From Mucilaginibacter paludis DSM 18603 (GTDB lineage: Bacteria; Bacteroidota; Bacteroidia; Sphingobacteriales; Sphingobacteriaceae), in the NCBI RefSeq assembly GCF_000166195.2, contig NZ_CM001403.1, forward strand, positions 7,924,877 to 7,988,876: a DNA stretch of 64,000 nucleotides. The letters run 5' to 3'. The notes beneath the pieces were generated by a model, which was not told the origin of the DNA, did not search any database, and was given only the letters and a program-made list of their open reading frames with translations. Each line of letters starts with the position of its first letter. Position 1 is the first letter of the stretch. This document shows, piece by piece, positions 37,186-46,173 of the stretch. Both the position numbers and the translations under genes were made by a program.

Positions 37186-38237
37186 TACGCTTTAACCAAT
37201 TTCTCCGCGTTGCGATGGTTGTGCAGTTGTACTGCTGATTGTATGGCCAACACCATAGCATCCGGACTTGCTACACCCTTGCCTGCTATCTCAAAAGCGG
37301 TACCATGATCAACCGAGGTACGGATAATAGGTAGCCCCATGGTAATATTAACCCCTTTTACGCTGTCCATTTGTTTCTTTTCGCTGTTCCATTTAAAGCC
37401 CGAAAGTTTAAAGGGAATATGCCCCTGATCATGATACATCGCAACCACGCCACCATAATAACCTGTAGCCGCTTTGGCAAACATAGTATCGGCAGGCACG
37501 GGGCCTTCCACATCATACCCGCGCTTCAGTGCTTCTTCAACAGCCGGCAAAATTTCAAGGTCATCTTCTGTGCCAAACAAGCCGGAGTCGCCAGCATGCG
37601 GGTTAAGGCCGGCAATACCGATCTTAAGGTTTTTTTCGCCTAATTGGATCAAACCGTTGTGAAGCAGTTCAGTAACTTCAAGAATGCGGTCTGTTTTGAC
37701 CAGGTCGCAAGCCTGCCGCAACGATACGTGGGTAGACACGTGGATTACCTTCATGTTATCTTCAACCAATAACATGGCGTATTTTTTTGTATTGGTAAAC
37801 TGCGCGTATATTTCGGTATGACCAGCAAAGTGATGGCCTGCCTCGTTAATGGATTTTTTATTGATTGGCCCGGTTACGGTAGCATCGATATCACCCGCCA
37901 AAGCCAGGTCGATCACTTTTTTCACCGCCTCAAAAGAAGCATTGCCTGCCATTGCCGATATTTGCCCGAATTGTATTTGCGACAGGTCCGCATTTTTTAA
38001 ATCAAAAATATCGGGCTTGCCAAACTGAAACAACGCTTCGCTTATATTTTGTATGGGGTTTAACTGGATATTTAAACCTAACTTCTCCTTAATCTGGCTA
38101 AATACCCCCGCATCGCCTACTATAACAGGGCGGCATATTTCATATATTTCAGGCAGAAGCAATGCTTTTAATGCTATCTCGGGGCCAATACTGGCTGGGT
38201 CGCCCATGGTAATACCTACTATCGGTTTCAGTTGCAT
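37185..38237 (-). CDS. PdxA-family 4-phospho-sugar-acid dehydrogenase
   Basis: NAD-dependent 3-dehydrogenase/decarboxylase fold. 350 residues with family motifs ITMGDPASIGPEIALKA, TGPINKKSINEAG, FAGHTEIYAQ and metal-ligand His residues in VSTHVSLR, GLNPHAGDSGLFG and AMYHDQGHIPFK. Classical PdxA acts in vitamin B6 synthesis. Next to a DUF1537 kinase, PdxA homologues (PdxA2) oxidise 4-phospho-D-threonate or erythronate, giving dihydroxyacetone phosphate and CO2. The coupled kinase gene and the absence of PdxJ make the catabolic reading much more likely. Confidence 0.87.
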   Translation of the reverse strand: MQLKPIVGITMGDPASIGPEIALKALLLPEIYEICRPVIVGDAGVFSQIKEKLGLNIQLNPIQNISEALFQFGKPDIFDLKNADLSQIQFGQISAMAGNASFEAVKKVIDLALAGDIDATVTGPINKKSINEAGHHFAGHTEIYAQFTNTKKYAMLLVEDNMKVIHVSTHVSLRQACDLVKTDRILEVTELLHNGLIQLGEKNLKIGIAGLNPHAGDSGLFGTEDDLEILPAVEEALKRGYDVEGPVPADTMFAKAATGYYGGVVAMYHDQGHIPFKLSGFKWNSEKKQMDSVKGVNITMGLPIIRTSVDHGTAFEIAGKGVASPDAMVLAIQSAVQLHNHRNAEKLVKA

Positions 38238-38238
38238 G

Positions 38239-39162
38239 TTAGTTAATCTTTAATCCTTCAAGTTCCATTATTTCGTACATTCCTTTAATCAAAGCGGCGG
38301 CTTCTCCGTCGCTTAATGGCTGCAATGGCGGCACCACATGGGGTTTACAGAGCCCTGCTTCGTTCATCAGCACCTTGAGCGCCCATAATGATTCGCCTAA
38401 CAAACGGCCAGATTGGTACAGGTTGCCCAATAGGTCAGACTGCTTTTGCAGCGCGTGTACTTTTACTGAATCGCCGTTTGAAGCCGCAATGGCCATATCT
38501 TTATAAATGCCGGGGTGCAAATTGCCTGTGCTGGGCACCAGTCCGTCGCAACCATTGAGTATCCCCTCATCTGACCGGCCTGCCCATCCTAAAAAATGAC
38601 TAAAATCCGCCCTGTCGGCCCACAATTTTAATGATTGCTTTAAGCGTTCATCGCTCCGTTCAGAATCTTTGGTGGCTACGATATTATCATGATAACTTAA
38701 CTCGTCAATCACTTCCAAAGAGATGGACATGTGGGTGGTAGCCGGGATATTGTAAATAATAAGCGGGCCGTTGCATTTTTCGGCCAGTTGCTCAAAATAT
38801 TTCTTCACCTGGTCGTCAGATAATCTGTAATACGACGGCAAATTAGCTACCACGGCATCCACGCCATGATCAAAGGAATATTTGGCCAAATCGACAGATT
38901 CGTCAAAGCAATTGGATGCTATCCCCGCGTATAACATATCGCCGGGCCGTTTAAGCTTCCCAGCTAATTTAATATAGTTATTTTTAAGGTCGGTACATAA
39001 CGATGCTGCCTCTCCGGTGGTACCTAATATAAATGGGAATACCCCGTTTGAGTGAAAGTTTGCAAACATATTTTCAACGCCACCCTCATCAAGCTCAAAG
39101 CTTTCTGTAACTGGTGTTACAGCGGGTACAACAATTCCCTGATATTTCTTTTTTATTTTCAT
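38239..39162 (-). CDS. DapA-family lyase/dehydratase, second paralogue
   Basis: 307-residue TIM-barrel class I lyase. Motifs: carboxylate-binding GTTGEAASL, Tyr in IIYNIPATTHM and Schiff-base Lys in IVATKDSERSDERL, so all core residues are present, unlike the paralogue at 14256. It sits 1 nt from the PdxA-like gene and 2 nt from the alcohol dehydrogenase gene. Likely a 2-keto-3-deoxy-sugar-acid aldolase or a related dehydratase feeding the same pathway. Lysine synthesis is unlikely in this context. Confidence 0.85.
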   Translation of the reverse strand: MKIKKKYQGIVVPAVTPVTESFELDEGGVENMFANFHSNGVFPFILGTTGEAASLCTDLKNNYIKLAGKLKRPGDMLYAGIASNCFDESVDLAKYSFDHGVDAVVANLPSYYRLSDDQVKKYFEQLAEKCNGPLIIYNIPATTHMSISLEVIDELSYHDNIVATKDSERSDERLKQSLKLWADRADFSHFLGWAGRSDEGILNGCDGLVPSTGNLHPGIYKDMAIAASNGDSVKVHALQKQSDLLGNLYQSGRLLGESLWALKVLMNEAGLCKPHVVPPLQPLSDGEAAALIKGMYEIMELEGLKIN

Positions 39163-39164
39163 TG

Positions 39165-40316
39165 TTAATAAGCGTCTGTATAGATGTCTACTGCGTCCTG
39201 GTAATTTAATTCCCTCGGATTATTTTTTAATAAACGTGTTATTTTCATGGCGTCCTCAGCCATTTGGGGTATCGCGTCTTTTGGAATACCCACATCCCGC
39301 AACCTGGCCGGGATACCGCACTCGCGGATCAATTGTTCTATTTTTTCGATTCCTTTTTTTGCCGTTTGTAAATCATCATCTCCCCTGATGCAACCTAAAG
39401 CAAGTGCAACACCTGCATACTTACCGGGCGCGGCGGAGCTATTGAATTTCATCACATAAGGCAACAACAATGCATTCGACAGGCCATGCGCCAGATGAAA
39501 CGAACTACCTAAGGGATAAGCCAATGCGTGCACGGCGGCCGTATTAACCGGGCCCAGGCAAAAGCCGCCCAACAGACTACCCATCGCAACCTGGGTACGA
39601 GCTTCCTCATCGTCGCCGTTTTTTACAGCTTGTACAATATGAGCGCCTATCAGCCGCATCCCCTCATAGGCGTATAGATCAATAAAAGGCTGTGCAAACT
39701 TATTGGTATAGGCTTCCAGACAATGGGTTAAGGCGTCCAAACCTGTGGCGGCCGTTATAGAACCCGGTACACTCATCGTTAAAAGAGGATCTACATATAC
39801 CGCGTCTGGAACCAGGTAAGGGCTGATAATGCCTTTCTTTTGATTTTCCGGATCAACTAAAATAGCGTTAGGCGATACCTCGCTGCCTGTACCGGATGTT
39901 GCCGGAACACAGATCAATTTTTTGCTACGGCCTTTTAATAAACCGATACCTACAATATCAGCTAATGATTGCGTGTTATCCAACTGGGCGGCCACTAATT
40001 TGGCTACATCCAGCACGCTGCCACCGCCGATACCAATCACCATATCTGGTTTAATTTCGCCGGCCTGTAACATCAGCTTGTCAAAATCGGCAAAGGTGGG
40101 CTCCTGTACAATATCAGTATTAACAGATACGGTTATATCTAAAGCTTCCAATTGTTTGGTGAGCTCTTCAATTTTGGATAATAAAGGCGTGATGGTTAAA
40201 ATAAAAACCTTTTTACAAGATAGTTTAGCAATCTCGGCGGGCAATTCGGATATGCATCCTTTGCCAAAAACGAGCTTAGCAGGAAAGTGAATAGTTAAAT
40301 TCGGAATGCTATTCAT
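39165..40316 (-). CDS. Iron-containing (group III) alcohol dehydrogenase
   Basis: 383 residues. NAD-binding domain: VIGIGGGSVLDVAKLVAA and ICVPATSGTGSEVSPNAI. Metal ligands: D and H in ATGLDALTHCLEAY, H in AAVHALAYPLG and H in FHLAHGLSNALLLPYV. Relatives include FucO lactaldehyde reductase and 4-hydroxybutyrate dehydrogenase. With rhamnosidase and GH95 enzymes in the same locus, reduction of lactaldehyde from 6-deoxysugars, or oxidation of a sugar-acid precursor, are both plausible. Second gene of the seven-gene operon. Confidence 0.88.
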   Translation of the reverse strand: MNSIPNLTIHFPAKLVFGKGCISELPAEIAKLSCKKVFILTITPLLSKIEELTKQLEALDITVSVNTDIVQEPTFADFDKLMLQAGEIKPDMVIGIGGGSVLDVAKLVAAQLDNTQSLADIVGIGLLKGRSKKLICVPATSGTGSEVSPNAILVDPENQKKGIISPYLVPDAVYVDPLLTMSVPGSITAATGLDALTHCLEAYTNKFAQPFIDLYAYEGMRLIGAHIVQAVKNGDDEEARTQVAMGSLLGGFCLGPVNTAAVHALAYPLGSSFHLAHGLSNALLLPYVMKFNSSAAPGKYAGVALALGCIRGDDDLQTAKKGIEKIEQLIRECGIPARLRDVGIPKDAIPQMAEDAMKITRLLKNNPRELNYQDAVDIYTDAY

Positions 40317-40356
40317 TTAAATGGGATAATAATTTGATGTTTATTATGCGATTTAC

Positions 40357-41919
40357 CTACGGCAGTTTCGCGTAAACGTGTTTTAACAGGTTGCTTTGCA
40401 GTATTTGTTTGCCATCGGCATAAACATGTAAGCCTTTGCCTTTATGATACTTGCTGCCGGTTTTGTCCCAAAGTATGGTGATACTGTGGCCGTGGTAACT
40501 AACATCATCAAGGCAAAACCAATCCCATTGATTTTGAGGGATTAATGGGTCTATCTCCAATACGTTATCCAAACGTGGTTTTAAGCCTACCAGATCGTTA
40601 ATTACCAGATCGGCAAAGCCGGAATGGTTATAAAATGTGCTTCGCGGATTATCTCCCTTGAGCCACTTCCCAGTTTTTTCGTCCTGGTATTCGCCAATGT
40701 AAGGATGGCCGTTCATTTGCTGCGACCAGGCATATTTGTGCAGGGCATCATAAAAAACATGGGCGTTCATTTTTCCATGGTTTTTATAATTAGTAAGCAG
40801 GTTGGCTAAACTTTTCAGGTCCTGGGTGGTGGCATAAGGCCAAATGGCACCGTCCCACTCGCATTTTCCAACACCATGAGTGCGGAATTTAGGGTGGCGC
40901 CTTTCGGCTGTAGTTAATCCCCAGGGCGCATTAAACCCGGCAGTATCAATCAACTGATCCCAGGCTTTTGCATATTTAGGCTGATCATCCGGTAAATTAA
41001 AATACCAGGGGATAAAACCGATGGCCTCGCGGGCATCCGATAAGCCGCCTTTTGCAAACTCTACCTTAAAAAATGAAGCATCATTGTCCCAAAGTGTTTT
41101 TTGAACGAGCGATTTAAGCAGTACGGCTTTCTGCGTATATTTATTTTTGAGCGAATCCACACCGGCTATCTGGCCCATGCTGGCTAAGGCCCTGGCATTA
41201 CCGTACATGTAACTATTAATGGTTGGCCTGATATTTTTATCCTTACGCGAGCCGCTTATCGATTCTTCCATCGCATCGCGCACGTCAAACTGCCAAAACA
41301 TCTGGTTGGGCAGCTGTTTTTCTATTTCCCATTGATGATAATCAGCATCAAGAGCGGGCAAAATATGCCGGATAAAAGGTTTGTCTAAATTGACCAGGTA
41401 TCGGTTATAAACCGCATCGTCAATCCAACTGCTGAAATTATGAAAGTGATTTTTGGTTTGCTTAGGTACCGTATAAAGCCAAAAAGATATATAATCCTGA
41501 ATGTATTGCTGGTTGTGCAGCCAGCGCCCCTCGTTAACCTGATGCCCTACTGCCGAACTGATGGTATTATATACGCCGGCAAATTTAACAGGGATGATAA
41601 ATTCGGTAAATACAAAGCCATCCGGGGTTTGTACCAGGTGTTTCCTGAAACTCCACCAGCGGTAATAGTACATCTGTTGCAGAGTAGTATCCGGGCACTC
41701 AAACAAGGGGATATTTTTTGAGAGCCAATCAAACGATTGTGCGTTAGGCACATAATTTTTTACCGCCTCGGTATCAATAGAGTTAAAATAGTTTACGTAG
41801 CGTTTAAGGTTATTTAAATTAAGTACATGCGCATTACTTTGCGCACTGCACTTGTTATTAATTAATAATAACAATAAAACGGCAAAACCTATTTTATAGA
41901 TACATTTCAACATATTCAA
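40357..41919 (-). CDS. Secreted (alpha/alpha)6 glycosidase, MGH1/GH63-like
   Basis: 520 residues with signal peptide (1-26, CSAQ). Predicted (alpha/alpha)6 barrel: YYYRWWSFRKHLVQTPDGFVF, QFDVRDAMEESISGSRKD, YMYGNARALASMGQIAG, NAPWGLTTAERRHPKF, CEWDGAIWPYATTQDLKSL and FYNHSGFADLVINDLVGLKP. The Asp/Glu in DVRDAMEES and CEWDGAIWPY suit an inverting acid/base pair. Similar C-terminal modules occur in GH63 and GH142 proteins. It is first gene of the seven-gene operon, 48 nt from the first of two promoter modules. Substrate unknown. Confidence 0.75.
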   Translation of the reverse strand: MNMLKCIYKIGFAVLLLLLINNKCSAQSNAHVLNLNNLKRYVNYFNSIDTEAVKNYVPNAQSFDWLSKNIPLFECPDTTLQQMYYYRWWSFRKHLVQTPDGFVFTEFIIPVKFAGVYNTISSAVGHQVNEGRWLHNQQYIQDYISFWLYTVPKQTKNHFHNFSSWIDDAVYNRYLVNLDKPFIRHILPALDADYHQWEIEKQLPNQMFWQFDVRDAMEESISGSRKDKNIRPTINSYMYGNARALASMGQIAGVDSLKNKYTQKAVLLKSLVQKTLWDNDASFFKVEFAKGGLSDAREAIGFIPWYFNLPDDQPKYAKAWDQLIDTAGFNAPWGLTTAERRHPKFRTHGVGKCEWDGAIWPYATTQDLKSLANLLTNYKNHGKMNAHVFYDALHKYAWSQQMNGHPYIGEYQDEKTGKWLKGDNPRSTFYNHSGFADLVINDLVGLKPRLDNVLEIDPLIPQNQWDWFCLDDVSYHGHSITILWDKTGSKYHKGKGLHVYADGKQILQSNLLKHVYAKLP

Positions 41920-41966
41920 AACCTCAGTTCACTATTTTCAATAAGAATATTATTACTAAAACAACG

Positions 41967-42034
41967 CAAAACTACCTTTAACCGCGCGCCCTTTGTTGTG
42001 ATATTTTCTCTTTCTATAATACGATATTATCATG
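41967..42034 (-). promoter_or_regulatory. AraC-type promoter module P1 of the seven-gene operon
   Basis: Plus-strand reading: CAAAACTA (41967-41974; TAGTTTTG, a perfect TAnnTTTG -7 box), 22 bp, half-site TGTGATATTTTCTCTTT (41997-42013), 4 bp, half-site AATACGATATTATCATG (42018-42034). Predicted start near 41960, about 40 nt before the ATG of the (alpha/alpha)6 glycosidase gene. Confidence 0.75.
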
Positions 42035-42188
42035 CTATTTGCAGAACCATTTCCCGTTATAACTAACCAGCACGATAATAATGTTTATTTTCCTTCTATC
42101 TATGAACCATTTTGCAAGATAAATTAATACAATACTCGGAAAATTAAACGGCCGTTAACCAGAGCCTTATCATCATAATTGGTTGTAA

Positions 42189-42256
42189 CAAATATATTTT
42201 ACAAGCGCATGTATTTACTGTACCATTTTCCCTATGTGTTGTACCATATTATCCTG
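42189..42256 (-). promoter_or_regulatory. AraC-type promoter module P2 of the seven-gene operon
   Basis: Plus-strand reading: CAAATATA (42189-42196; perfect TATATTTG), 22 bp, half-site TGTACCATTTTCCCTAT (42219-42235), 4 bp, half-site TGTACCATATTATCCTG (42240-42256). It is the clearest tandem repeat of the set (TGTACCAT at both half-sites). It lies 222 bp behind P1 and faces the same way. Confidence 0.75.
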
Positions 42257-42462
42257 TTAACCGAGCCAGGAAGATATTTTTATAGAATATATTGGAAAGC
42301 CGCTGGCGTCGACAGGCAACTTGTTTATTATTCGGTTAGCTTTATAAAATGAAAGGTTTGCAGAAATTATTAGCGATAATTACACTGCGTAATTGAAACC
42401 TCTATACTAAAACGGCTGTTAATTGAAACGATTATAATTGTTAATATGATACAAATACGATA

Positions 42463-42885
42463 ATGAAAATACACCAGCAAGTAATACAACTTAAGGAAAA
42501 ACGGCGGGGCTTTCACCTGATCACCGGTGAGGTAATACATACTATGCCTCAAATAGCCGAAATTAAAACAGGGATTTGCCAGGTTTTTATTCAACACACA
42601 TCCGCATCGTTAACCATTAATGAAAATGCCGACCCAACGGTTAGAAAGGATTTTGAAATGTATTTTAACAAGGCCGTACCCGAGAATGACCCAGACTACC
42701 TGCACGACGATGAAGGGCCAGACGATATGCCGGCGCATTTAAAGGCCTCGTTAATGGGCAGTTCGGTAACGATCCCCATCCGTAACGGCAGATTGGCTTT
42801 AGGGACATGGCAGGGAATTTATTTATGCGAACACCGCGATTATAGCGGCAACAGAAGTTTGGTGATAACGGCCTGGGGCGAATAG
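42463..42885 (+). CDS. YjbQ-family (UPF0047) protein
   Basis: 140 residues, the family's usual size. Signature segments are IQHTSASLTINENADPTVRKDFE and GTWQGIYLCEHRDYSGNRSL, with conserved His and Asp residues (HTSAS, HDDEGPDDMPAHLK, EHRD). Family members have weak thiamine-phosphate-synthase activity, but the physiological role is unsettled. It is a single gene with no functional link to either neighbour and marks the boundary between the glycan region and the next genes. Confidence 0.88.
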   Translation: MKIHQQVIQLKEKRRGFHLITGEVIHTMPQIAEIKTGICQVFIQHTSASLTINENADPTVRKDFEMYFNKAVPENDPDYLHDDEGPDDMPAHLKASLMGSSVTIPIRNGRLALGTWQGIYLCEHRDYSGNRSLVITAWGE

Positions 42886-42962
42886 TATTGGCTCAAAAAT
42901 ACATCCCCAGTCGTTAAGTAAATTACCGAACTACAGGTAAATTGTGGTTAATGTAGTTATAG

Positions 42963-45263
42963 TTAAGAGGGAGAAACAAGTCGCTTGATGCTGTTGAACA
43001 GGGATTCGGGATCAAAAGGTTTCATTACAAAATCATTCATTCCGCTGTTGATCATTTCTTCTTTCATCTCGAGCAAGGTGGAGGCCGTGAGCGCTATTAC
43101 CGGAAGGTCTGCAAAACCTTTGCCTTCCAGTTTTCTAATTTCAATAGTGGCTTCGTATCCATCCATTACAGGCATTTTCAAGTCCATTAGCACCAGGTCG
43201 TATTGATTTGCGGTAACTTTTTCTAAAGCAATTCTGCCATTTTCGGCAACATCGTAATCGGCATGCCATTGTTGTAAAAAACGTTTTACAACCAATACAT
43301 TTACCGGGTTATCGTCGGCAATTAAAATCCTGGAACCCTTCAATGTATGCGCATGCCGGGGTGTGTCTAAACCGGATGTTTCTTCTACCGGTAGCGTGCT
43401 CTTCTCCAACTCAAGATCGAAATAAAAAATAGATCCCTCGCCAGGTGTGCTTTTTAGTTGGATATTGCTCCCCATTAACTCTAACAGCCGTTTTGTGATG
43501 GTTAAACCAAGTCCGGTTCCACCATAAATCCTTGTGGTGTCACTTTCTGCCTGAGAAAAAAGCTCAAAAATATGTTCCTGTTTGGTTTCAGGTATGCCTA
43601 TCCCGGTATCGCTCACGGCAAAGCCTATAGTCATTTTACCTTCATGCTCTCCAACAAGGGCCGTGCTGATACTGACTCGCCCGGCGGCAGTAAACTTAAT
43701 AGCATTGTTAACCAGGTTAGTAATAACCTGACCTATCCTAACCGGATCGCCCTTGAACCAAAATGGCAGTGAATAATCAAACTGCACTGATAGATTCAAG
43801 TGTTTTTCTTTAGCGTCATTTTCCTGCGAACGGCATATATTTTGTAGTAACTCGTACAGATCAAAGCTTATATTTTCAAGCTCAACCTTTCCGGCGTCTA
43901 TCTTATTCAAATTCAATACATCGTTAATAATTACCATTAGGTTCTGGGCAGAAAACTTAAGAACATTTAAAGCTTCCCGTTGGTCTTCGCGCGGGTTTTT
44001 TAACAGAAGATTGGTAAAACCAATGACTCCGTTCATTGGTGTACGTATTTCGTGGCTCATAATGGACAGGAACCTCGACTTGATTAGTGCTGCCTGTTCT
44101 GCGTCCTCTTTAGCTTTGATCAGCGCCTCCTGAATTTGCTTTTTTTCCGTAATCAATTCGGTGAACATGATGATGCCACCCACTGTACCGGCGCTCTCAT
44201 ACCATGGCCTTACCTCCCAGCGTAACCACTCGCGACGCCCGTTTATAAGGAAAAAACTATCTTCTTCTTTCTTTATCACTTCGCCACGAAGACAACGAGA
44301 CAAATACGACATCCAAATGCCAGGCAACTCCGGAAATACTTCAAAATGGCTTCTCCCCAAAAGCGTAGGCATATCCAGGTTATAACACGATACCCAAACA
44401 TCGCTAACAGCCACATAATTAAAATGTTTGTCCATCATGGCAATGGCAACCGGCGAGTATTTTATAAAAGTTTCAAGCTGTTCCTGTTTTTGGCGTAGTG
44501 CCTCTTCCTGTGTTTTACGAATAGTAATATCCTGGAATATACCGTATATACGGATGCACTTTCCATCCTCAAATTCGGGGTGGCCTACAGTACGGGTCCA
44601 TTTTAAAGCCCCGGTGGCGGTGATGATTTGTAGTTCTAAATCATAAGGTTCACCAGTAGTAATAGCTTTATGAAAAGCCTCTAACAAAAGGTTTCGATCC
44701 TTACCTTCCCTGAAAAAAAATGCCGAAGTGCCGGTCGCTGGCTCAAAATCCTTGTCAACACCGAAAATCTGCCGTGTAACAGCCGACCATGTCACTTTTT
44801 GATGCAGCATATCCAATTCCCAACCGCCCACCATAGCAACTTCGCTGGTGCGTTCTAAAAAGTCGCGGGTGCGTTTTAGTTCTTTTTCCGCCAGCTTTTG
44901 AGCAGTTAAATTGATATGGTTACCTAACATATACTCGGGCTTGCCTTCTGCGGTAAATTTTTGCACTTTACCTGTTAGCAAAATAAACACCGTAGAACCA
45001 TTTTTATGGCGGAAGCGTATTTCATGCGCAAACGGAATTTCGCCGCCGCTTTGTACGTGCCTTGCGAATATGATCCTGAATTGGCGCAAATCTTCCGGGA
45101 AAACAAGAGCCATCCAGTTGCTCATCTTATCCGGGAAATCCAATGCTTGATAGCCAAGTGTATTCTTCAGGGCCGGGTTATGGTAAATATCACGGCTGCC
45201 AACTGTCCATTCCCAATAACCAGTGATGTGTTCGTACGAATTTTCAGCTTCCACGCCTGGCAT
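42963..45263 (-). CDS. Cytoplasmic PAS-domain hybrid histidine kinase
   Basis: 766 residues, no membrane segments. Three PAS/PAC modules at about 10-125, 135-250 and 260-380 (for example KNGSTVFILLTGKVQKFTAE, GALKWTRTVGHPEFEDGK). HisKA with phospho-acceptor His in LSIMSHEIRTPMNGVIGF. HATPase with VNNAIKFTAAGRV, DTGIGIPETK and GGTGLGLTITKRL. C-terminal receiver (about 645-765) with DDNPVN and phospho-acceptor Asp in LVLMDLKMPVMDGYEA and KPFDP. It lacks a DNA-binding output, so is not an HTCS-type PUL regulator. It stands alone, 220 nt from the PPTase gene. Signal unknown. Confidence 0.92.
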   Translation of the reverse strand: MPGVEAENSYEHITGYWEWTVGSRDIYHNPALKNTLGYQALDFPDKMSNWMALVFPEDLRQFRIIFARHVQSGGEIPFAHEIRFRHKNGSTVFILLTGKVQKFTAEGKPEYMLGNHINLTAQKLAEKELKRTRDFLERTSEVAMVGGWELDMLHQKVTWSAVTRQIFGVDKDFEPATGTSAFFFREGKDRNLLLEAFHKAITTGEPYDLELQIITATGALKWTRTVGHPEFEDGKCIRIYGIFQDITIRKTQEEALRQKQEQLETFIKYSPVAIAMMDKHFNYVAVSDVWVSCYNLDMPTLLGRSHFEVFPELPGIWMSYLSRCLRGEVIKKEEDSFFLINGRREWLRWEVRPWYESAGTVGGIIMFTELITEKKQIQEALIKAKEDAEQAALIKSRFLSIMSHEIRTPMNGVIGFTNLLLKNPREDQREALNVLKFSAQNLMVIINDVLNLNKIDAGKVELENISFDLYELLQNICRSQENDAKEKHLNLSVQFDYSLPFWFKGDPVRIGQVITNLVNNAIKFTAAGRVSISTALVGEHEGKMTIGFAVSDTGIGIPETKQEHIFELFSQAESDTTRIYGGTGLGLTITKRLLELMGSNIQLKSTPGEGSIFYFDLELEKSTLPVEETSGLDTPRHAHTLKGSRILIADDNPVNVLVVKRFLQQWHADYDVAENGRIALEKVTANQYDLVLMDLKMPVMDGYEATIEIRKLEGKGFADLPVIALTASTLLEMKEEMINSGMNDFVMKPFDPESLFNSIKRLVSPS

Positions 45264-45483
45264 AGTTTAGAAAGAATTATTGATTGAATTAAGTGTTGAT
45301 TGCTATTGCAAAAACAGCATGTACACATAAGCTAATCTTTCTTTAAATTGTTTGAGTGGAAAATAAAAAAATGGCGACAAAAATTAGTCAATGAGGTAGT
45401 TTATGCCTTGAAACCACTACGAAAACGCAGTATGCTCCCAAACAAAGGGTAAAAAAACATAATAACGATGCTGGCCAAAGGCT

Positions 45484-46173
45484 TTAAACAGGTTGGGGTA
45501 ATAGGCTATCGCCTTCCATCATAAAAACATATGATGTAAATTGGTCATGATGGGCTAAAGAAACAAGTATATCCAGTAACTTGCCTTGTTGCAATATGAT
45601 GGGATAACCAGCTCCGTGTTTCTCGATTGTTAAATTTTCCTGGGAAAACAATTTCTTCAACTTGTTCAACAAAGCTTGCCTAACTAAGCTTGATTGGCTT
45701 TGATGCCTAACATCATTAACCGATTGAATACCCCAGTAAATTTTATCAAATATTGAATGATCACCGACTACGGTAGCTATCAGTTGGTTCTGAATAATTG
45801 ATTTAAAATAAAGCTTTTCGCCCTCTCCTATCACTTCTCCGCTATAAAGCCAATCGCCTACAGGCTTACCTTCCCAACAGAGATCGATTAAGTTGATAAA
45901 TAAAGGATTTGCTGGAATATTGATATTTTGGATAGTAATTTTTACCGGCGAAAATAACAGACCGGTATTAATTCGTTTCAAATACTTGTAGGCCGACTCC
46001 TTAACAGACCAGAGCAGCCATACAAAGTTTTCAAAAGGCACTACATCAACAATCGGGGTTTGATAAAGCGCCAGTTCTGATGCGGTAACAAATTTGGTAT
46101 AAAACCTGGCGCTGTTAGTACGCTGTTTATTGATGTTTGTTAATGATACGATATCGTTACCAATGCTTTTCAA
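45484..46173 (-). CDS. 4'-phosphopantetheinyl transferase
   Basis: 229 residues, Sfp/AcpT-like. The two metal/CoA motifs are visible: GNDIVSLTN near the N-terminus and LLWSVKESAYKYLKRI at about 75-90. It transfers phosphopantetheine from CoA to the serine of acyl carrier proteins. Its start overlaps the ACP stop by 4 nt, and a second ACP lies in the right arm, so it probably primes both pigment ACPs. Last gene of the left arm. Predicted cytosolic. Confidence 0.88.
   Translation of the reverse strand: MKSIGNDIVSLTNINKQRTNSARFYTKFVTASELALYQTPIVDVVPFENFVWLLWSVKESAYKYLKRINTGLLFSPVKITIQNINIPANPLFINLIDLCWEGKPVGDWLYSGEVIGEGEKLYFKSIIQNQLIATVVGDHSIFDKIYWGIQSVNDVRHQSQSSLVRQALLNKLKKLFSQENLTIEKHGAGYPIILQQGKLLDILVSLAHHDQFTSYVFMMEGDSLLPQPV

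Larger units (their letters stand above)
41920..42462. other. Regulatory intergenic region with tandem promoters
   Basis: 543 nt between divergent genes. It carries two left-facing AraC-type promoter modules (41967-42034 and 42189-42256). About 200 nt remain before the YjbQ-family gene, in which no motif was recognised. Confidence 0.7.

Noticed and set aside
37185..38237. Vitamin B6 biosynthesis (PdxA) role
   Set aside because: Translationally coupled to a DUF1537 kinase within a glycan operon and no PdxJ; a catabolic phospho-acid dehydrogenase is more likely.
1932..42256. Recurrent 17-mers as a CRISPR array or integration sites
   Set aside because: They are tens of kilobases apart, always tied to a -7 box at fixed spacing, and lack regular spacers.
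42963..45263. Hybrid histidine kinase as the glycan-locus regulator
   Set aside because: It has no periplasmic sensor and no AraC-type output domain, and lies outside the promoter-module regulon.
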